Origin: Drosophila persimilis
Taxonomy: Eukaryota; Arthropoda; Insecta; Diptera; Drosophilidae
Length of the DNA stretch: 64,000 nucleotides
Assembly: GCF_003286085.1 (NCBI RefSeq)
Contig: NW_020825355.1
Coordinates: 372,001 to 436,000 of the forward strand
Reading direction: 5' to 3'
The position numbers and the translations under genes were made by a program. The notes beneath the pieces were generated by a model, which saw only the letters and a list, made by a program, of their open reading frames with translations, was not told where the DNA came from and did no database searches. Numbering within the stretch: position 1 is the stretch's first letter; every line of letters starts with the position of its first letter. Of this stretch, positions 61,801-64,000 are shown in pieces.

Positions 61801-64000
61801 AAGAATTGGGCGACAAGAAGGGGGCTTAACGCAGGTATATGTATGGACACGCCCTCTTAGGGCTTCTTAAAGAGGGAACTTATAAAGCAGATTCATAAAG
61901 ATTGATCAGATCTATCAGATTGCCAAAGGAATTTGCGATGGGACTATTATTTAAGCCGGAATCAGGACACCAGGCTGTCGTTTGGCTCTTTGAACACCTG
62001 GCTTACGTGCACACCATTGGGACTTCTTTCTGTATAGAAATTGAGCTATTTATCATTAGTTTATCCGTAAAGCCCATAGAACAGATGCCATATTGGAGAG
62101 ACTATCGTAAGTCTCGAGTTCTCAGGAAGCCTGGAAGGAATACAGAATGTTCTCTCCCTAAATTCCCCCTTTCGACGCCTGATCCATCTATCATATGGTA
62201 CCTTTGGACATATTTCATGGGGTACGCAACCCAACAACCATCGAATGTTGCGGCTGTGGCAACAGTCTAAGGTGTAAGCCATAAACAATTGCAACTGCCA
62301 CTGCCACTGCCGTCATCTAAATGCAAATGTGCAACAAAATTCACTTAAACGCGAGGGACAGGCCACCATCAAAAGCAGGTTAAAAGAGCGGGAAGGAGGG
62401 GGCATGGTGGAGGGGGGGCATGTGGAGGGGGGGCATGGTGGAGGGGGGGCGGAGGGGGACTCAACGTTGCGGCACGCTACTGCTAACCAAAGTCTTTTGC
62501 CTTCTGGCAAATTAATCAAAGCCCCCCAACAGGGAGGGGATGCACGGGACGTGGCATACATGCTGGGACCCCGACCCCGACTCCGACTCCGACCCCTCCC
62601 CGATCGAGTGCCGCAACGATCCCTGTTTTGTTTTTTGTTTTTTTGACGGTGTATTTGTGCAGCGGTCACACTTTTGATTTTCTATAATTTCAGTGTTTTG
62701 AAACGAGTCTAAGCCGCTCCCTCCACCCGCCACCCGCCACCCTCTACCCTTTTCCCTACTCTACCCCCCTCTCCCCTCCCCCCCTCTTGCCGCTCTGCCA
62801 GCCAAAAACATGCGCTGCTGCGCGGTCAGTCGTGTGCGGCGTAAGGCAACCAAATGTATCGAAATGCAACCGACCGATATAATTGCGTTTTTTTTTTTGT
62901 TTTCGTGAATATATGTAGAGGGGGAATGAGTGTATTCACATCTATTCACTCACATGGTTGGCCGAGCGACACGCGCAGCGGCCTTTTCATATGTAAAGCA
63001 CATGATTTTCCAATTGGAAAATTAGTCGTGTGTGCACCATCGCTGAAGGCAGGCAAGGGGGCGGCAGGGGGGGGGGGGGGGCGGTGGGGGGAGGTGCGGT
63101 GTGTTCTTCGGTAGCGCACGCGTGGGCAAGGCAGCCAGCCAGCGGATCCGAAAAACCAAGCCATGGAAACGAGCTTAATGCCTCAGTAATTATAGACAGG
63201 CATTGGCCAAAAAAAAAAAACACAAAAACAGGCAAAAAACAGACAAACACAATCCCCACAAAAAGAGCCACAAAAATCCACATAAATGCCAAAAAATCAG
63301 CTGCTCGAAATTCTGCAAAACACGGGGACCACACACACACGCACGCACGTCCTTGGGGTCCTTGGGGTCTCCTAGTCCTGGCGGCCTAATTGGTGGCCTT
63401 TCTGCGCTTATTCGAAGGGTATGCCGACTTTTAGTGGGGTTTTGTCTACTCTGATCCATCGATGAGGGAGCGGAGCGTGATTAAAGGGTCGGGGGTCAGA
63501 GATGGAGGCTCCAGGGCCAACCTAGCTGTGCCTTGCACCTCTCCCTCTCTCCCAGCCCACAGCACACTTTCGCTCTCACACTCGCTCTCAGCTCTGGCAA
63601 CCCTCGTGTGGGGGATTCCCCTCTTTTTGGCATACATCTTGCCCCCCTTTGTAGCGTATCCAAAGCTTCGAAGCGCCAAAAACTGAGGTTTCTTTCCTTC
63701 TTGTTTGATGGTTGGATCCGTGGACCGTTGTCCGTTGTCCGGTCTCATGATTAATGCCACCGCGTAGCAACGTGTGAGTTCCAGCCGAAGGCCACCCAGG
63801 AGACACAAGGGCCAGTGGCAGGTAACGAACGAACGCAGGTCGCACGCCAGATACAGATACAGCTACAGATACAGCTACAGATACAGATACAGATTGATGG
63901 ACTTCACACGTTGCTCAGTCCCGGTCCCCAAGAGATCCGCACAGATGATGGCTGTCTGTGGCGATGTGTGGGGGGGGTGGGGGGTCGCTGCTCATCAGTC
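58834..64000. other. non-coding stretch, probably a long first intron
   Basis: No supported exon. Rich in homopolymers and simple repeats: CCGAA units at 59978-60003, GA-rich 60403-60460, C-run 60976-61000, ATCAC near 61100-61125, G-rich 62398-62460 and 63057-63095, ACAGAT units 63852-63893. The long frames on both strands follow from these runs. Confidence 0.5.
60653..60686 (+). repeat. (ACAGCG)n short array
   Basis: About five ACAGCG units after GGACAGG. Non-coding context. Confidence 0.85.

Overview
This is nuclear DNA of a fruit fly. The window holds the paramyosin/mini-paramyosin gene (Prm), the autosomal-type chorion cluster (Cp18, Cp15, Cp19, Cp16, in the order known from D. melanogaster 66D), and fly orthologues of EDRF1, GET1/WRB and SRP receptor beta, all with short GT-AG introns. 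Two DINE-1/INE-1 Helitron copies and dense simple repeats are also typical of Drosophila. The form of the DINE-1 copies and the spacing of the chorion genes fit the obscura group (D. pseudoobscura, subobscura and kin). That placement is an inference. If it is right, the region lies on Muller element D, which is fused to the X in that group. Layout: 1-4000 is non-coding apart from a possible 5' UTR exon. 4026-7852 (minus) holds three coding exons of a large, low-complexity, WW-motif protein that I do not recognise. 10178-13528 holds two divergent intronless genes: a Rga/CNOT2-like chimera with an 18-bp coding repeat (minus) and a degenerate selenophosphate synthetase 1 (SelD) copy (plus). 13.5-27.7 kb is mostly non-coding, with one small predicted membrane protein at 20759 and two inverted DINE-1 copies. 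27768-40586 is Prm: nine coding exons make an 879-residue product, and an internal promoter with its own first exon at 36070 makes mini-paramyosin (637 residues). 42182-47782 (minus) is the chorion cluster. Each of the four genes has a TATA box and a TCACGT element. The places expected for the amplification origin ori-beta and the control element ACE3 are AT-rich and gene-free. 49324-53312 (minus) is EDRF1, head to head with Get1 (53596). SrpRbeta follows at 54948, and a second, more damaged SelD-like gene lies at 56599. From 57.7 kb to the end I see only non-coding DNA, including a probable 5' UTR exon near 58.1-58.8 kb. How the genes work together: the chorion genes make eggshell proteins and are amplified in follicle cells. 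Prm makes muscle thick-filament core proteins. Get1 and SrpRbeta are both ER membrane-targeting factors and neighbours by position. The most unusual content is the set of intronless copies. Two SelD-like genes keep open frames of 395 and 358 codons but have lost the residues needed for selenophosphate synthesis, and they share several derived residues with each other. A CNOT2-derived chimera lies back to back with one of them, across a 459-bp spacer that carries two near-identical palindromes.
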